20,297 bases of DNA from Clarireedia homoeocarpa (taxonomy: Eukaryota; Ascomycota; Leotiomycetes; Helotiales; Rutstroemiaceae), in assembly GCA_001465935.1 (NCBI GenBank), contig LNKV01000031.1, positions 1 through 20,297 of the forward strand, given 5' to 3'. Below the pieces are notes generated by a model. That model was not told the DNA's origin, made no database searches, and saw only the letters and a list, made by a program, of their open reading frames with translations. Shown here piece by piece: positions 18,390 to 20,297 of the stretch (positions are counted from its first letter, which is position 1; each line of letters opens with the position of its first letter). The position numbers and the translations under genes were made by a program.

Positions 18390-19600
18390 ATTATTCTATT
18401 AAGATAATTTAAACCTCTCTTTAATTTATCTAATTTCGGTACTACTAAATCTTTCTTTAGTTAGTTTATTTTTTAGTACTCTTCTTAACTAGCTATAATC
18501 TTCTAGTTTCTATATATATCTGTTCTCTAGATTAGAGAACCAACTCTTTAGATAATATAAATAATTTTTATTTTCTTTCTTAGTTAGTTTGTTTTTATCT
18601 TTTTGAGACTTAGATTTAGGTTTGTCTTTCTTGTTTAAGATAGTCTTTGATTCTGTAATATCTCTTATAAAGATCGCTATTATAAAAACACCTTTTCCTT
18701 TAGGTTTATAAGATTTATTAGCTAATTGAGTAGCGAGAACGATATTTATTTAGTCTAAAGTTAGAATAGGTAGATCTAGCTATTGATTTATAATAATATA
18801 TCTTAGTTCCTCGTTTGCCCAGGTTAGTTCAATCTTGATTTTTACCGTCTCTAGGAAAGTAATTATAGTGATTATCCCTTTTATCTTATTTAGCTGATAT
18901 ATATAAACTTTGCTATAGACTATATTCTACTTCTTGTACTAATTACTTGGAGACACCCAACTATATTATATTTAGTCGAGTATATCAATATATTCTCTCT
19001 GAATATCAGTTAGAACCGTTGATTCGTAGAGTGCAAGGCGAGTCTTAAGAGAATAAATAGTATTATATAAAGTGATATTACTAAAGTCAGTATTATACAG
19101 ACTGTAATCGATAAGGAAATTAGTGTTTATAGTTACAGTAATCTATATATAGATATCTTCAAAGGCTTTATAGTAAATATTATACTTAGCCTTCTTATTT
19201 TGAAATTACTTTTATAAAATTGTAAAATCCTCGCAGATATTTTAGATTAATAGATACTTCGACTTTAGATAATCTTTTATATTTATATTCTTTTTATCAG
19301 TTCTACTTATCTTAGTATTATAGTTAGTAAGCAACTGAGTATATAGCTTATCTTTTAGTTAGTATATAGAGAGTGGTTCTAGTAAGGACTAAATAAGCTA
19401 ATCTTCGCCGATCGAATCATTAAATTAGATATCGGCTAGTGATCTAGTTAGTCTTTCGTAGATATCGGGATTAACTAGATATTATATTCCTTTAACTTAG
19501 TATTGTTATCTGAGCTTCAAGAACTATATTGCCTATTGTTATCGGATAAACAATCTAGTACCGCTAATTATTCCGAGTTAAGATATAATAATTGCTGAGA
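18390..19600 (-). pseudogene. Copia gag relic
   Basis: The first frame after the primer-binding site. It starts with the copia gag pattern in decayed form (Trp positions now TAG; 'GI*YLVNPDIYERLTRSLADI'). It continues through a long helical capsid region ('SKYLLI', 'LETVKIKIELTWANEELRYI'), a Lys-rich segment ('KKDKPKSKSQKDKNK', near 18590-18640) and 'NYLYYLKSWFSNLENRYI', which aligns with a CX2CX4HX4C zinc knuckle whose Cys codons have become Tyr (TGT to TAT). Gag packages element RNA into virus-like particles. Stops throughout; start codon not identified. Identity rests on position, size, the C-terminal knuckle and the attached pol. Confidence 0.75.
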
Positions 19601-19705
19601 TTGGAAGAACGAGGAAAGATAATTAGTAGATATAAGAAAGTATTTAAAGAGTAGCTTTTTAAATAAACTAGTAGATAGTTTTTCTATATAATAAAGTAAG
19701 TGTTA

Positions 19706-19720
19706 GACCAGGCTTATAAC
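19706..19720 (-). other. Primer-binding site, initiator tRNA-Met anticodon-arm type
   Basis: Immediately inside the 5' LTR, minus strand reads gttataagcctggtc. The complement of the anticodon arm of eukaryotic initiator tRNA-Met begins GTTATGAGCCC, so the site matches except for a G-to-A (RIP-type) change and small differences. Drosophila copia is known to prime from an internal fragment of initiator tRNA-Met rather than from the tRNA 3' end. The position fixes the element's orientation. Confidence 0.6.
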
Positions 19721-20297
19721 TATCACAGTTTAAATAATAGTTAGGTATATAATAGTAAAATAAAGATATAATTAATCTCTTCCCCCTTTTTTTAAGATTC
19801 TCAGTCTTATTTATAAAGATTAATAAAAATCTCAAGTTGAGGAGAGTAGTTTTATCTGATTCTACAATTTGTAAAGGAAATATAGATAAAGGTTATAATA
19901 TATTAATAAAGGTCCTAAATAGTATACTAAGATCACCGATCTTTAATAATATCATGATACGGATAGTAAGCCTCGACTCTATAGCTTTAAAGATCAGTTT
20001 GTAAGAGCTGACTATATATATACTCGATCAGGTAATCAGTTCTACTTTATAATTATATATACTATATAGATCTTTCTGTAATATACCCCCTAGTTCCAAT
20101 ATTAAACTATAAAGAATAAGGAAAGTTTCAAATAAATAAAATATTAAATATATTTATAATTGACTTTTATAGCTTATTTATTTAAAGTTATATTATAGTT
20201 ATTATTTAAAGTATTTTAAATAACAAGTATAAGTAATTATAGTACTTACTTTCTTTATATTACTTCTAGTTATATAATTTCTTATTAATTTAATAAT
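19721..20297 (-). repeat. 5' LTR of the copia element (cut by window end)
   Basis: Direct repeat of 10440-11016, no indels, transitions only. In sense direction its 3' end (19721) borders the primer-binding site. Comparison with the other LTR predicts the true outer end at about 20299. It carries more A/T at most variable sites than the left copy. The element's promoter would lie here, but no confident TATA choice is possible in such AT-rich sequence. Confidence 0.9.

Larger units (their letters stand above)
10440..20297 (-). mobile_element. Ty1/copia-type LTR retrotransposon, RIP-inactivated, with antisense accessory frame
   Basis: Seen: near-identical direct repeats at both ends (10440-11018 and 19721-window end). 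Between them, on the minus strand and in copia order, lie primer-binding site, gag, protease, integrase, reverse transcriptase and RNase H. Length is at least 9.86 kb, about twice a usual copia element. The surplus is the ~3 kb between the end of pol (about 13.96 kb) and the 3' LTR, which carries a plus-strand frame. All coding parts are broken by stops of the TAA/TAG/TGA kind that C-to-T changes create, so it is dead. The 5' LTR is the right-hand one and runs off the window by about 2 bp; the right target-site duplication is therefore not visible (left flank 10435-10439 is agcta). Confidence 0.88.

Noticed and set aside
6881..20297. Mitochondrial DNA or an AT-rich bacterial/plasmid insert
   Set aside because: The LTR pair, copia domain order, transition-only differences and RIP-type stops explain the AT richness; no mitochondrial genes, tRNAs or rRNAs were seen.

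Overview
The window looks like part of a filamentous ascomycete (Pezizomycotina) chromosome. Reasons: short GT-AG introns of 46-93 nt, a secreted fungal-type GH78 alpha-L-rhamnosidase, relics of a RecQ-like helicase and of an ATG26-type sterol glucosyltransferase, and a long AT-rich block with the signature of repeat-induced point mutation (RIP: CpA/TpG lost, TpA gained, stop codons where Gln, Trp or Arg codons would be expected). It reads as a subtelomere-like or repeat-border region; that placement is inference.

Left part (1-6.6 kb, ordinary base composition). Position 1-490 holds two small palindromes, a 20-bp perfect inverted repeat and a run of 18 C. A broken RecQ-like helicase C-terminal half runs rightwards (about 501-1692). 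It meets, tail to tail, a truncated 5' piece of a sterol glucosyltransferase gene running leftwards (2488-1699) that still shows recognisable introns. After about 1 kb of gene-poor sequence comes the only intact-looking gene: a three-exon, 815-residue GH78 rhamnosidase (3491-6077). A short unidentified coding relic follows (about 6285-6521).

Border (about 6600-6880). A degenerate ~20-bp palindromic minisatellite changes from GC-rich to AT-rich copies within 280 bp and marks the edge of the AT block.

Right part (6.9-20.3 kb). 6.9-10.4 kb is almost pure A/T without intact genes, perhaps a ruined older element. From 10440 to the window end lies one very long Ty1/copia-type LTR retrotransposon on the minus strand. 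It has two 577-579 bp LTRs, a primer-binding site resembling the anticodon arm of initiator tRNA-Met, gag, protease, integrase, reverse transcriptase and RNase H, all riddled with RIP-type stops. Between the end of pol and the 3' LTR there is an extra ~3 kb, far more than a standard copia element carries. In it a second long reading frame runs antisense to gag-pol (about 11.83-14.03 kb, plus strand), with a Cys cluster and acidic/Lys/Asn-rich and helical segments. This antisense accessory gene in a fungal copia element is the most unusual thing in the window.

The genes do not form a pathway: one functional secreted glycosidase sits between decayed subtelomere-type genes and a RIP-inactivated transposon block.
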